DNA from: Blautia schinkii
GTDB taxonomy: Bacteria > Bacillota > Clostridia > Lachnospirales > Lachnospiraceae
Assembly: GCF_013304825.1 (NCBI RefSeq)
Contig: NZ_JAAWUO010000001.1
Coordinates: 186,001-250,000, forward strand
Direction: 5' to 3'
DNA: 64,000 nt
The position numbers and the translations under genes are program-made. The first letter of the stretch is position 1, and every line of letters begins with the position of its first letter. Of the stretch, positions 41,097 to 50,369 are shown piece by piece. The notes beneath the pieces were generated by a model that was not told the origin of the DNA, made no database searches, and saw only the letters and a list, made by a program, of their open reading frames with translations.

Positions 41097-42053
41097 TTAT
41101 TTTGCAGTGTTTTTCTCAGGCAGCTGTGCCAGAATTATGGCCGCAAACATGATGACGCATCCGATCAGCTCTTTTAAGGAAAGCTTCTGTCCAAGGAGCA
41201 TCCAGCCGGCGAGCACGGAGATGCAGGACTCCAGGGAAAGGATCAGGGAAGCTACTGTCGGGTTTACATTTTTCTGGCCTACAATCTGCAGGGTGTAGGC
41301 AACACCACAGGACATGATGCCGGCATACAGGATTGGAAGCCACGCGGTAAGGATAGAGGAAACCTGAGGGTGTTCCAGGATCAGAGCCGGGATCATGGAC
41401 AGGATTCCGCAGACCAGAAACTGGATGCAGGAAAGCTTTACCCCGTCTGCTTTCGGGGAAAAATGATCAATGACCAGAATGTGCAGGGAAAAGAGAAAAG
41501 CACATATCAGCACCAGAATATCTCCGAGTCCAATGGAAAAACCGTCCGTGATGCAGAGAAGATAAAGTCCGACCAGAGCCATAACAACGGCTGCCCAGAT
41601 AAAAGGGCTGCATTTCTTTTTCAGGAAAAGTCCGATGATCGGGACAATGACAATGTAGCATGCAGTGATAAAACCGGCTTTTCCGACAGTTGTGTACTGG
41701 ATACCGAACTGCTGGAAGCTGCTGGCAGCAAAGAGGGCGGCTCCGCAGGCGATTCCGCCCGTCCACAGGTCGCGGCGGTTATATGGAGTGGCAGACGAAG
41801 CTTTCTTTGAGGGCTCTAATGAGGAGTCCGGTATTACGGAATCTGTGCCAGCAGATGAATTATTTCCGGAACGGTTCAGGATAAAGAGCACCGGTACCAG
41901 AACAGCGGCACCGATCAGGGAACGCACGCCGTTAAAGGTAAAAGGGCCGACATATTTCATACCAACACTCTGGGCTACAAAGGCGATTCCCCAGATAGTG
42001 GCAGCCAGGAGCAGACAGAGAGAATTTTTCAGAGGCATTTTCTGTGAGTTCAT
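41097..42053 (-). CDS. EamA/DMT-family transporter
   Basis: A 318-residue membrane protein with two EamA repeats, each of about five membrane segments (for example LCLLLAATIWGIAFVAQSVG, VGKAGFITACYIVIVPIIG, VMALVGLYLLCI and ASLILSLESCISVLAGWM). The motifs GKAGFITACY and NPTVASLILSLES are typical of the drug/metabolite transporter superfamily. An insert of polar residues (SSAGTDSVIPDSSLEPSKK) follows the second segment. Substrates of this family include amino acids and metabolites; none can be assigned here. Confidence 0.85.
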   Translation of the reverse strand: MNSQKMPLKNSLCLLLAATIWGIAFVAQSVGMKYVGPFTFNGVRSLIGAAVLVPVLFILNRSGNNSSAGTDSVIPDSSLEPSKKASSATPYNRRDLWTGGIACGAALFAASSFQQFGIQYTTVGKAGFITACYIVIVPIIGLFLKKKCSPFIWAAVVMALVGLYLLCITDGFSIGLGDILVLICAFLFSLHILVIDHFSPKADGVKLSCIQFLVCGILSMIPALILEHPQVSSILTAWLPILYAGIMSCGVAYTLQIVGQKNVNPTVASLILSLESCISVLAGWMLLGQKLSLKELIGCVIMFAAIILAQLPEKNTAK

Positions 42054-42105
42054 GATAAAAAATCCTTTCGTTTATTATGAGATCGAAGCGATATATAACA
42101 AAAGA

Positions 42106-42134
42106 CCCCGGGGAACTTATATAGCTTCCCGGGG
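42106..42134. terminator. Terminator downstream of argG
   Basis: CCCCGGGGAA (42106-42115) pairs with TTCCCGGGG (42126-42134). T-rich bases follow on both strands (TCTTTTG on the minus strand). Confidence 0.75.
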
Positions 42135-42170
42135 CATTTTTATGATCTGTCGAAGCAGCCTTCGGCAAAA

Positions 42171-43403
42171 TCAGTTCTGATTCTGGTTGTTCTTAACTTC
42201 TGCAAGCTTCATAGCACGAACCTTCAGCGGCAGACCGAATAATGTGATGAATCCGTCAGCATCATGGTGGTCATACATATCGCCGGTTGTAAAGGAAGCA
42301 AGGGACTCATTGTAAAGGCTGTACGGAGAAGTTGTACCATTTTTGATGATGTTGCCTTTGTAAAGCTTGAATTTAACTTCACCTGTAACATATTTCTGAG
42401 TGGACTCAACAAATGCCTGGATAGCCTCACGAAGAGGTGTATACCATTTTCCTTCGTAAACAACCTGTGCAAACTGGCTGCCAAGTTTCTTCTTGGCTTC
42501 CATTGTTTCACGGTCAAGAATCAGCTCTTCAAGCTGGTCATGAGCTGCCATCAGGATTGTTCCGCCAGGAGTCTCATAAACACCACGGGATTTCATACCA
42601 ACAACACGGTTCTCAACGATATCTACGATACCGATTCCGTTCTCGCCGCCAAGCTTGTTAAGCTCTGTGATGATTTCGGAAACCTTCATTGCTTTTCCGT
42701 TAAGAGTCTTCGGAACACCCTGCTCAAATGTCATGGTAATCTCAGTTTCTTTATCCGGAGCCTTCTCAGGAGTTACGCTTAATACAAGCATGTCGTCATA
42801 GTTTGGAGCCTGGGATGGATCCTCAAGCTCAAGTCCTTCATGGCTGATGTGCCAGAGGTTTCTGTCACGGCTGTAGCTGTGGCTTGCATCGAATGGAAGA
42901 GTGATGCCGTGAGCTTTACAGAATTCGATCTCATCCTCACGGGACTGCATGGTCCACAGATCTGTCATACGCCATGGAGCGATGATCTTGATGTCAGGAG
43001 CAAGAGCTTTAATACCAAGCTCAAAACGGATCTGGTCATTTCCTTTACCTGTAGCACCGTGGCAGATAGCAACTGCGCCTTCTTTACGTGCGATCTCAAC
43101 AAGTTTCTTGGCGATGACCGGACGGGCCATGGATGTTCCGAGAAGGTAAGAATGCTCGTAAACAGCACCGGCTTCTACACATGGCATAATGAAGTCATCG
43201 CAGAACTCATCAACGATATCTTCGATATATAATTTGGAAGCGCCGGACATTTTGGCTCTTTCTTCAAGACCGTCCAGCTCGTTTCCCTGTCCGCAGTTTA
43301 CACAGCAGCAGACAACGTCATAGTCAAATGTTTCTTTCAGCCACGGGATCAGGGCTGTGGTATCAAGACCACCGGAATACGCTAAAACAACTTTTTCTTT
43401 CAT
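42171..43403 (-). CDS. argG: Argininosuccinate synthase
   Basis: A 410-residue enzyme joining citrulline and aspartate with ATP to give argininosuccinate. The N-type PP-loop AYSGGLDTT is at residues 8-16. HGATGKGNDQIRFE, the substrate motif SYSRDRNLWHISHEG and the C-terminal GFITLFGLPLKV segment are all family marks, and length is standard. It is divergent from argCJBD, and an ARG-box-like palindrome lies in its leader. argF, argH and carAB are not in the window, so the pathway is completed elsewhere. Confidence 0.97.
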   Translation of the reverse strand: MKEKVVLAYSGGLDTTALIPWLKETFDYDVVCCCVNCGQGNELDGLEERAKMSGASKLYIEDIVDEFCDDFIMPCVEAGAVYEHSYLLGTSMARPVIAKKLVEIARKEGAVAICHGATGKGNDQIRFELGIKALAPDIKIIAPWRMTDLWTMQSREDEIEFCKAHGITLPFDASHSYSRDRNLWHISHEGLELEDPSQAPNYDDMLVLSVTPEKAPDKETEITMTFEQGVPKTLNGKAMKVSEIITELNKLGGENGIGIVDIVENRVVGMKSRGVYETPGGTILMAAHDQLEELILDRETMEAKKKLGSQFAQVVYEGKWYTPLREAIQAFVESTQKYVTGEVKFKLYKGNIIKNGTTSPYSLYNESLASFTTGDMYDHHDADGFITLFGLPLKVRAMKLAEVKNNQNQN

Positions 43404-43520
43404 AATATATGTCCTCCTGAGATTTTTTGGAATTTTGTATCGTTCCGGAATATTTCCGGGACGGTGAGATTTCTTTAATTTTATCCGGAAAAATTATGCT
43501 GTTTTATAACTTTACCAGAG

Positions 43521-43534
43521 TGAATAAATATTCA
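43521..43534. promoter_or_regulatory. ARG box in the argG leader
   Basis: TGAATAAATATTCA is a perfect palindrome matching the ArgR/AhrC core TGNATWWWWATNCA. Confidence 0.7.
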
Positions 43535-43578
43535 TGAACAGCAATACAAAATTTTCTGCTGTCCTGTTGACATGGCTT

Positions 43579-43607
43579 AATATACACCAGATTTTATAAA
43601 TATGCAA
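43579..43607 (-). promoter_or_regulatory. Promoter of argG
   Basis: On the minus strand TTGCAT (43607-43602), 17 bases and TATATT (43584-43579). The ARG box at 43521 is about 45 bases downstream of the -10. Confidence 0.7.
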
Positions 43608-43637
43608 GAGATAATTTGAAAAATATAAAAATAATTT

Positions 43638-43651
43638 TGCATAAAAATACA
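43638..43651. promoter_or_regulatory. Second ARG box between argG and argC
   Basis: TGCATAAAAATACA fits the ArgR core TGNATWWWWATNCA. It lies just upstream of the argG -35 and within looping distance of the argC promoter. Confidence 0.55.
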
Positions 43652-43725
43652 ACATAAAATAAGGATTATTATAAGAAAATACAAGAAAAACAGAAAAGAC
43701 CGTGAAAAATCAAAGAAAATGACTA

Positions 43726-43754
43726 TTGCATAATATGCACAGAAGATGTATAAT
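43726..43754 (+). promoter_or_regulatory. Promoter of argCJBD with overlapping ARG-like half sites
   Basis: TTGCAT (43726-43731), 17 bases and TATAAT (43749-43754). TGCATAATATGCA (43727-43739) is an ARG-box-like palindrome one base short of consensus and covers the -35, so ArgR binding there would repress. Confidence 0.75.
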
Positions 43755-43833
43755 CTATCCATTGACAAGGCGGACATAAGAAACGCCTTTTTACTGAGAC
43801 CGTAAGAGATACGGCAGAGGAGGAATGTGAAAG

Positions 43834-44874
43834 ATGGTTAAAGCAGGAATTATCGGTGCTACAGGATACGCCGGAAATGAGATCGTAAGACTTCTTCTTG
43901 GACATAAGGATGTTGAGATCAAGTGGTTCGGATCCCGAAGCTATATAGATCAGCAGTATGCAGATATTTATCAGAACTTTTTCAAACTGGTAGATGCCAA
44001 ATGTATGGATGACAATATGGCAGCACTTGCAGATGAGGTAGATGTGATCTTTACCGCAACACCGCAGGGTCTGTGTGCATCCCTTATTAATGAAGAAATC
44101 CTTTCTAAATGTAAGGTGATCGATTTAAGCGCGGATTTTCGTATTAAGGATGTGAAGAAATATGAGAAATGGTACGGAATCGAGCACAAATCCCCGCAGT
44201 TTATTGAGGAAGCTGTTTATGGCCTCTGCGAGATCAACCGTGAGGATATCAGGAAGGCAAGACTGATCGCCAACCCGGGATGTTATCCGACATGTTCTAC
44301 ATTATCTATTTACCCATTGTTAAAGGAAGGTCTTATTGATCCGAACACGATCATCATTGATGCCAAGTCCGGAACATCAGGCGCAGGAAGAGGAGCGAAA
44401 GTTCCGAATCTTTACTGCGAAGTCAATGAGAGCATCAAGGCATATGGTGTTGCAACACACAGACATACTCCGGAGATCGAGGATCAGCTTGGATATGCCT
44501 GCGGACAGGAAGTGATGATCAACTTTACACCACATCTTGTTCCGATGAACAGAGGAATTCTGGTGACAGCTTATGCTTCCCTTACAAAGGACGTTACATA
44601 TGAGGAAGTGAAGGCAGCATATGACAAATATTATAAAGATGAGTTTTTTGTACGTGTGCTGAACAAAGATGTATGCCCGCAGACAAGAAATGTAGAGGGC
44701 AGCAACTTTGTAGACGTAAACTTCAAGATCGACCCGAGAACAAAGAGAGTCATTATGATGGGAGCAATTGACAACCTTGTAAAAGGTGCAGCAGGACAGG
44801 CAGTTCAGAACATGAACCTGATGTTCGGATTCGATGAGAATGAAGGACTGAAGCAGATCCCGATGTGTCCGTAA
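43834..44874 (+). CDS. argC: N-acetyl-gamma-glutamyl-phosphate reductase
   Basis: A 346-residue NADPH-dependent enzyme of the ornithine branch, reducing N-acetylglutamyl phosphate to the semialdehyde. The dinucleotide loop GATGYAGNEIVRLL is at residues 8-21, the active-site Cys150 is in NPGCYPT, and HRHTPEIEDQL supplies the catalytic His. Length is standard. It opens the argCJBD operon behind an ARG-box-controlled promoter. Confidence 0.97.
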   Translation: MVKAGIIGATGYAGNEIVRLLLGHKDVEIKWFGSRSYIDQQYADIYQNFFKLVDAKCMDDNMAALADEVDVIFTATPQGLCASLINEEILSKCKVIDLSADFRIKDVKKYEKWYGIEHKSPQFIEEAVYGLCEINREDIRKARLIANPGCYPTCSTLSIYPLLKEGLIDPNTIIIDAKSGTSGAGRGAKVPNLYCEVNESIKAYGVATHRHTPEIEDQLGYACGQEVMINFTPHLVPMNRGILVTAYASLTKDVTYEEVKAAYDKYYKDEFFVRVLNKDVCPQTRNVEGSNFVDVNFKIDPRTKRVIMMGAIDNLVKGAAGQAVQNMNLMFGFDENEGLKQIPMCP

Positions 44875-44938
44875 ATCAGACAGACTATAAATATATGTGA
44901 TGGTTGCCAAAAGGCACCATCGTTGAGAGGAGATTAAT

Positions 44939-46162
44939 ATGAAGATAATTGATGGCGGTGTAACAGCTGCAAAAGGTTTTCAGGCTGCCTCAACAGCTGC
45001 ACAGATCAAATATAAAGGCCGTACAGATATGGCTATGGTGTTCAGTGAAGTTCCATGCGTGGCTGCAGGAACTTTCACAACCAATGTGGTAAAAGCTGCT
45101 CCTGTAAGATGGGATCAGGATATTGTATACAATCATCAGGGAGCAAGAGCAGTGATCTGCAACAGCGGAATTGCCAATGCATGTACCGGTGAGGAGGGAT
45201 TTAGCTACTGCCGTGCAACAGCAGAGGCAGCGGCAAAAGCACTTGGAATTCCGGAAGACAGCGTGCTGGTAGCATCCACCGGTGTTATCGGAATGCAGAT
45301 CCCTATCGATCGTATTGCAAACGGTGTAACTGCTATGGCTCCGAATCTTAAAGGAACCCGTGAGGCAGGACTTGAGGCTGCAAAAGCCATCATGACAACA
45401 GACACCGAGAAAAAAGAAGCAGCTGTTGAGATTGAGATCGGCGGAAAAACAGTTACAGTTGGCGGTATGTGCAAAGGATCAGGAATGATCCACCCGAACA
45501 TGTGCACAATGCTCGGATTTATCACAAGTGATGTGGATATCTCCAAAGAACTTCTTCAGGAAGCACTCAGTGAGGACATCAAGGACACCTACAATATGGT
45601 ATCCGTTGACGGAGACACATCCACAAACGACACAGTCCTTCTTCTGGCAAACGGCCAGGCCGGCAACCCGAAGATCACAGAAAAAAATGCAGACTATGAA
45701 GAGTTCAAAAAAGCACTCAACTACGTAAACACAACCCTTGCAAAAAAAATCGCAGGAGACGGTGAAGGAGCAACAGCACTCTTCGAAGTCAAAGTTATCG
45801 GCGCAGCAACTAAGGCAGAAGCCGTAACCTTAAGTAAGTCTGTAGTGACTTCATCCCTTACAAAGGCAGCAATCTACGGCCACGATGCCAACTGGGGCAG
45901 AATCCTCTGTGCTCTTGGTTATTCCGGAGTCCAGTTCGATCCTGAAAAGGTAGACCTCTACTTCGAAAGCAAAGCAGGAAAGATCAAGATCATCGAAAAC
46001 GGAGTTTCCACAGGATACAGTGAAGAAGAAGCGACAAAGATCCTCTCCGAAGATGCAGTAACAGCCATTGCTGATATGAAGATGGGTGATGCAGCAGCAA
46101 CCGCATGGGGATGCGACCTCACTTATGACTATATCAAAATCAATGCAGATTACCGTTCTTAA
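44939..46162 (+). CDS. argJ: Bifunctional ornithine acetyltransferase / N-acetylglutamate synthase
   Basis: A 407-residue enzyme that recycles the acetyl group from N-acetylornithine to glutamate; the bifunctional form can also use acetyl-CoA. The precursor cleaves itself before Thr190 in the HPNMCTMLGF motif; the residue before it is Cys189, where most relatives have Ala. KGSGMIHPNM and the C-terminal WGCDLTYDYIKINADYRS agree with the family. No separate argA or argE is in the window. A 310-base gap with a repeat element separates it from argB. Confidence 0.95.
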   Translation: MKIIDGGVTAAKGFQAASTAAQIKYKGRTDMAMVFSEVPCVAAGTFTTNVVKAAPVRWDQDIVYNHQGARAVICNSGIANACTGEEGFSYCRATAEAAAKALGIPEDSVLVASTGVIGMQIPIDRIANGVTAMAPNLKGTREAGLEAAKAIMTTDTEKKEAAVEIEIGGKTVTVGGMCKGSGMIHPNMCTMLGFITSDVDISKELLQEALSEDIKDTYNMVSVDGDTSTNDTVLLLANGQAGNPKITEKNADYEEFKKALNYVNTTLAKKIAGDGEGATALFEVKVIGAATKAEAVTLSKSVVTSSLTKAAIYGHDANWGRILCALGYSGVQFDPEKVDLYFESKAGKIKIIENGVSTGYSEEEATKILSEDAVTAIADMKMGDAAATAWGCDLTYDYIKINADYRS

Positions 46163-46261
46163 TATAAGAGCCCTGTAGAATGGTGTTCGAACGGTGTTTC
46201 GTAGCCATTCACACAGGCGCTTTGCCCGCAAAGCGGGCAACAGCCCGTTTCCCGTGGCCAG

Positions 46262-46321
46262 AGGGGAGGAGCGCGAGGAGGGGAAACGGTCTTTGGAACT
46301 CTGAGTGCTTCCCCTCCTCGC
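46262..46321. repeat. Purine-rich inverted-repeat element, copy B
   Basis: GCGAGGAGGGGAA (46273-46285) is the exact inverse of TTCCCCTCCTCGC (46309-46321). The 23-base loop contains AACTCTGAG (46297-46305), as in copy A near 16410, and a purine half repeat precedes it. A TTGCCCGC/GCGGGCAA hairpin lies just upstream near 46221-46239. The remainder of the 46163-46472 gap is A-rich with only the argB ribosome site. Confidence 0.55.
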
Positions 46322-46472
46322 AAAGTTACACAGCTTACAAGCTGGAATTGATTCGGAACTTAGTTCACAGCTCCTTCAGCAAGAGAACACTAAAACCAAT
46401 TAAAGAAAAAAGTACAACATACACAAAAACCTTTTTCAAACCATATCATTTTTCAAAAAAGGAGATACCACT

Positions 46473-47369
46473 ATGGTGAATCAGAAATATCTTGACAAGG
46501 CGGAGGTTCTCATTGAGGCCCTTCCATACATCCAGCGGTTTAACCGCAAGATTGTAGTTATCAAGTACGGCGGAAGCGCAATGCTTGATGAAGAGCTGAA
46601 GCGCAACGTCATCAAGGACGCAGTTCTTCTGAAGCTGGTCGGCTTTAAACCAATCATCGTTCACGGCGGCGGCAAGGAAATCAGCCGCTGGGTTGGTAAA
46701 GTCGGTATGGAGCCACGTTTTATAAACGGTCTCCGCGTAACAGACAAAGATACCATGGAGATCGCAGAGATGGTTCTTGCAAAAGTAAACAAAGAACTGG
46801 TAACTCTGGTAGAATCTCTCGGTGTACAGGCAGTTGGTGTCAGCGGTAAGGACGGCGGCCTTCTGCAGTGCAGAAAGAAACTTTCCAAAGGCGAAGATAT
46901 CGGTTACGTAGGCGAGGTAACAAAAGTTAATCCGAAGATCCTTCAGGATCTTCTGGAGAGAGACTTCCTTCCTATTGTATTTCCAATCGGCTTTGATGAG
47001 AATTTTGACACATACAATATCAATGCAGACGATGCAGCCTGCGCCATTGCAGAAGCTGTCAATGCAGAGAAACTTGCTTTCCTTTCAGATATCGAAGGTG
47101 TTTACAGAGATGCAGAAGATCCATCAACTCTGATCTCCGAGCTTCGCGTAGACGAGGCGCAGCAGTTGATCACAGATGGACATGTAGGCGGCGGTATGAT
47201 CCCGAAACTGAAAAACTGCATTGATGCAATTGAGAACGGTGTAAACAGAGTCCATATCCTTGACGGAAGGATCCCGCACAGCTTGCTGCTTGAGATCTTT
47301 ACAAACAAAGGTATCGGTACTGCAATTTTAAAAGATGACGGGGAGAAATATTACAATGAACATGCATGA
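46473..47369 (+). CDS. argB: Acetylglutamate kinase
   Basis: A 298-residue amino-acid kinase that phosphorylates N-acetylglutamate. [10 protein letters not shown] (phosphate loop, about residues 28-37), [10 protein letters not shown], and the C-terminal [28 protein letters not shown] are diagnostic. The N-terminal helix (residues 1-20) typical of arginine-sensitive hexameric forms is present, so feedback inhibition by arginine is likely. AAGGAGAT precedes the ATG, and the end overlaps the argD start by 14 nt. Confidence 0.97.
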   Translation: MVNQKYLDKAEVLIEALPYIQRFNRKIVVIKYGGSAMLDEELKRNVIKDAVLLKLVGFKPIIVHGGGKEISRWVGKVGMEPRFINGLRVTDKDTMEIAEMVLAKVNKELVTLVESLGVQAVGVSGKDGGLLQCRKKLSKGEDIGYVGEVTKVNPKILQDLLERDFLPIVFPIGFDENFDTYNINADDAACAIAEAVNAEKLAFLSDIEGVYRDAEDPSTLISELRVDEAQQLITDGHVGGGMIPKLKNCIDAIENGVNRVHILDGRIPHSLLLEIFTNKGIGTAILKDDGEKYYNEHA

Positions 47370-48546
47370 TCAGATGGAAGAATCCGAAGTTAGTATTCTT
47401 CATACATATAACCGTTTTCCGGTAGTATTTGAAAAAGGTGAGGGCTGTCACCTTTATGATTCTGAAGGAAAAGAATATCTGGATTTTGCAGCAGGTATTG
47501 CTGTAAATGCTCTTGGATATCACTATCCTGGATATGATGAAGCTCTTAAAAGCCAGATCGACAAACTGACACATATTTCCAATCTGTACTACAATGAGCC
47601 GATCATTGATGCAGGTGCGAAGCTTGTACAGGCCAGTCATATGGAGAAGGCTTTTTTCACAAACTCGGGTACAGAGGCAATCGAAGGTGCCCTGAAAGCT
47701 GCCAAGAAATATGCTTATGCAAGAGATGGACATGCAGATCATGAGATCATTGCCATGAACCATTCTTTCCATGGCCGCAGCATCGGTGCTCTTTCTGTAA
47801 CAGGAACTGCACATTACAGAGAGCCGTTTGAGCCTCTGATGGGTGGTGTGAAATTTGCAGATTTCAATGACCTTGAAAGCGTAAAAGCCCAGGTGACAGA
47901 TAAGACTTGTGCGATCATCGCAGAGACAGTACAGGGCGAGGGTGGTATTTATCCGGCTACAAAAGAATTCCTGGAAGGTCTTCGCAAGCTCTGTGATGAG
48001 AAGGATATCATCCTGATCCTGGACGAGATCCAGTGCGGTATGGGACGTACCGGACATTATTTTGCATGGCAGGCATACGGCGTACAGCCGGATATCATGA
48101 CCTGTGCAAAAGCTCTCGGCTGCGGTGTTCCGGTAGGTGCTTTTGTCCTCAATAAAAAAGCGGCAGCATCATCCCTGGAACCGGGCGATCATGGAACTAC
48201 ATACGGTGGAAACCCATTCGTATGTGCAGCGGTCAGCAAAGTATTCGATATCTTTGAGAAAGACCAGATCCTTTCCCATGTACAGGGATTAACTCCGTAT
48301 CTGGAGAAAAAACTTGATGAACTTGTTGAGAAATATGATTGTGCAGAAGCCAGAAGAGGAAGCGGTTTCATGCAGGGAATCGTGATCAAGGGACGTCCGG
48401 TGGGCGATGTGGTAAAGAAAGCCCTTGCAAAAGGTCTTCTTGTGATCTCAGCAGGAAGCGATGTACTCCGTCTTGTACCTCCGCTTGTCATCACAAAAGA
48501 TGACATCGACAAGATGGCTGATATCCTTGCAGAGTGCATGGAATAA
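47356..48546 (+). CDS. argD: Acetylornithine aminotransferase
   Basis: A 396-residue class III PLP aminotransferase converting N-acetylglutamate semialdehyde and glutamate to N-acetylornithine. [19 protein letters not shown] binds PLP phosphate, [13 protein letters not shown] holds the PLP-stacking region, and the Schiff-base Lys is in [13 protein letters not shown] 47356 is chosen (GGGGAG about 10 bases upstream); an earlier ATG at 47335 inside argB gives a less typical N-terminus. It is the last gene of argCJBD, followed by a terminator. Confidence 0.95.
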   Translation: MNMHDQMEESEVSILHTYNRFPVVFEKGEGCHLYDSEGKEYLDFAAGIAVNALGYHYPGYDEALKSQIDKLTHISNLYYNEPIIDAGAKLVQASHMEKAFFTNSGTEAIEGALKAAKKYAYARDGHADHEIIAMNHSFHGRSIGALSVTGTAHYREPFEPLMGGVKFADFNDLESVKAQVTDKTCAIIAETVQGEGGIYPATKEFLEGLRKLCDEKDIILILDEIQCGMGRTGHYFAWQAYGVQPDIMTCAKALGCGVPVGAFVLNKKAAASSLEPGDHGTTYGGNPFVCAAVSKVFDIFEKDQILSHVQGLTPYLEKKLDELVEKYDCAEARRGSGFMQGIVIKGRPVGDVVKKALAKGLLVISAGSDVLRLVPPLVITKDDIDKMADILAECME

Positions 48547-48617
48547 GTATAAACAGAAAAAGTTCTGAAATTGCTGTATAAAAAGCAGACAGAGGAACAA
48601 CAAACCTGAAAACAAAG

Positions 48618-48674
48618 CAGCAGTATTTTTTCATGAGAAAAGTAAAATTTCGAATGTAAGATACTGCTGTTTTT
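48618..48674 (+). terminator. Intrinsic terminator of argCJBD
   Basis: CAGCAGTAT (48618-48626) pairs with ATACTGCTG (48661-48669), followed by TTTTT, with a 34-nt loop. The rest of the 48547-48914 gap holds the antiporter promoter and AT-rich DNA. Confidence 0.65.
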
Positions 48675-48849
48675 ATGTTGCCGGGAAATAGTTAAGCTTA
48701 CCAATATATATAAAAATATATAATAGATATATCATATAATACCAAAAAATCTGATTATGGGTTGAAAAATAAACAAAACCGGGAAGCACCTACCAACAAA
48801 ATGCACAAAAAAACGAGTGATTCTGAGCTTAAATTGCACATCCACACAG

Positions 48850-48877
48850 TTGATTTTGATACCCCATATGTTATAAT
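48850..48877 (+). promoter_or_regulatory. Promoter of the antiporter gene
   Basis: TTGATT (48850-48855), 16 bases and TATAAT (48872-48877). Confidence 0.65.
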
Positions 48878-48914
48878 TTCTCTGGTTAAAAAATTTATGT
48901 GAGGGGTGAAAATT

Positions 48915-50354
48915 TTGAAAAAATTATTAACCGTCATATGTACTTTTCTGACAGTATTTCTGGCATGTCCTGTGGGTGTATGGGCAGCAGGAAACAGTGA
49001 GAAAACAGCAGCTGTGCCGCTGTGGCTTTGTATTCCTTTTGCAGGTCTTCTTCTGTGCGTTGCAGTGATGCCTCTGGTAAAAGGTGAGTGGTGGGAGTCA
49101 CATCAGCCGATTGTGGTTGCATTTTGGATCATTCTTATGATCATTCCGTTTGCAGTTGTTTACGGTGCCGGAAAAACTGCAGAAACAGTACTTGAGTGCG
49201 TGATCAATGATTACCTTACATTTATTATCCTGTTATTCGGATTGTTCTGTGTATCCGGTAACATTACGGTTGAAGGCGATTTTGCGGGTTCGCCAAGAGT
49301 AAATGTAGGTCTGCTGGCACTGGGAACTTTGCTTTCTAGCTGTATCGGAACTACCGGAGCCAGTATGCTGATGGTCCGTCCTGTTATTAAGATGAATTCC
49401 TGGAGAAAGAGAAAGGGTCATATCATGATCTTCTTTATCTTCATGGTATCCAACATGGGAGGCTGCCTGACTCCGATCGGTGATCCGCCACTTCTTATGG
49501 GATTTATGCGAGGCGTTCCGTTTTTCTGGAGCCTGCATCTTTTCCCGGTACTGATCTTTAATATGGTGATCCTTCTGTTTGTGTTCTATCATCTGGATAT
49601 GCGTTCTTATAAGAGAGATATTGCAGACGGACGTAAACCGGACATCAGCAAGCCTGGTACAGAGTTTAAGATCGAAGGTCTTCACAACATTATTTTTCTT
49701 GTGATGATCGTTGTGGGTGTTATCTTAAGTGGTATGCTTCCAGGTATGCCGGCATTTCAGGATGCAGCCGGAAATGTAAAAGGAATCCATATTTTTGGTG
49801 AGGTTACTTTAAGTTATCCGTCGATCATCGAGATTATTTTGATCCTTGCAGCTGCGTTTTTGTCCTTTAAGACAACAGACAAAAAGATCCGTGTGCGGAA
49901 CCATTTTACCTGGGGTGCGATCCAGGAGGTTGCGGTACTTTTTATCGGAATCTTTATTACCATGCAGCCGGCTCTGATGCTTCTGAAAGCAGTTGGACCG
50001 AACCTTGGAATCACCGAGCCTTATCAGATGTTCTGGGCTACAGGAGCACTGTCCAGTTTCCTGGACAATACACCAACCTATCTTGTATTCCTGACAACTG
50101 CAGGAACTCTTGGATTTACAAATGGAATTGCCACAACGCTGGGAACAGTTCCTGTGAAGCTTCTTTCCGCGATCTCCTGCGGCGCCGTATTTATGGGAGC
50201 TAATACATATATCGGTAATGCACCGAACTTTATGGTCAAGACACTTTCTGACGAAAATGGTATCAACATGCCTTCCTTCTTCGGATACATGGGCTGGTCC
50301 ATTTGTTTCCTGGTACCGGTGTTTATCATCGATATGCTGGTATTCTTTTTATAA
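48915..50354 (+). CDS. Sodium:proton antiporter-like / CitMHS-type transporter
   Basis: A 479-residue membrane protein with about 12 hydrophobic segments. The first (VICTFLTVFLACPVGVWA) looks like a signal or first helix. GTTGASMLMVRPVI, TPIGDPPLLMGFMRGV and SSFLDNTPTYLVFLTTA are paired motifs of the ion-transporter superfamily that includes NhaD antiporters and the CitMHS_2 group. It probably exchanges sodium for protons, or moves a carboxylate; the sequence does not decide. TTG 48915 is preferred as start because GAGGGG ends eight bases before it; the GTG at 48906 is inside that site. It is followed after 15 bases by a kinase-like gene. Confidence 0.8.
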   Translation: MKKLLTVICTFLTVFLACPVGVWAAGNSEKTAAVPLWLCIPFAGLLLCVAVMPLVKGEWWESHQPIVVAFWIILMIIPFAVVYGAGKTAETVLECVINDYLTFIILLFGLFCVSGNITVEGDFAGSPRVNVGLLALGTLLSSCIGTTGASMLMVRPVIKMNSWRKRKGHIMIFFIFMVSNMGGCLTPIGDPPLLMGFMRGVPFFWSLHLFPVLIFNMVILLFVFYHLDMRSYKRDIADGRKPDISKPGTEFKIEGLHNIIFLVMIVVGVILSGMLPGMPAFQDAAGNVKGIHIFGEVTLSYPSIIEIILILAAAFLSFKTTDKKIRVRNHFTWGAIQEVAVLFIGIFITMQPALMLLKAVGPNLGITEPYQMFWATGALSSFLDNTPTYLVFLTTAGTLGFTNGIATTLGTVPVKLLSAISCGAVFMGANTYIGNAPNFMVKTLSDENGINMPSFFGYMGWSICFLVPVFIIDMLVFFL

Positions 50355-50369
50355 GGGAGGAGGATCAAT

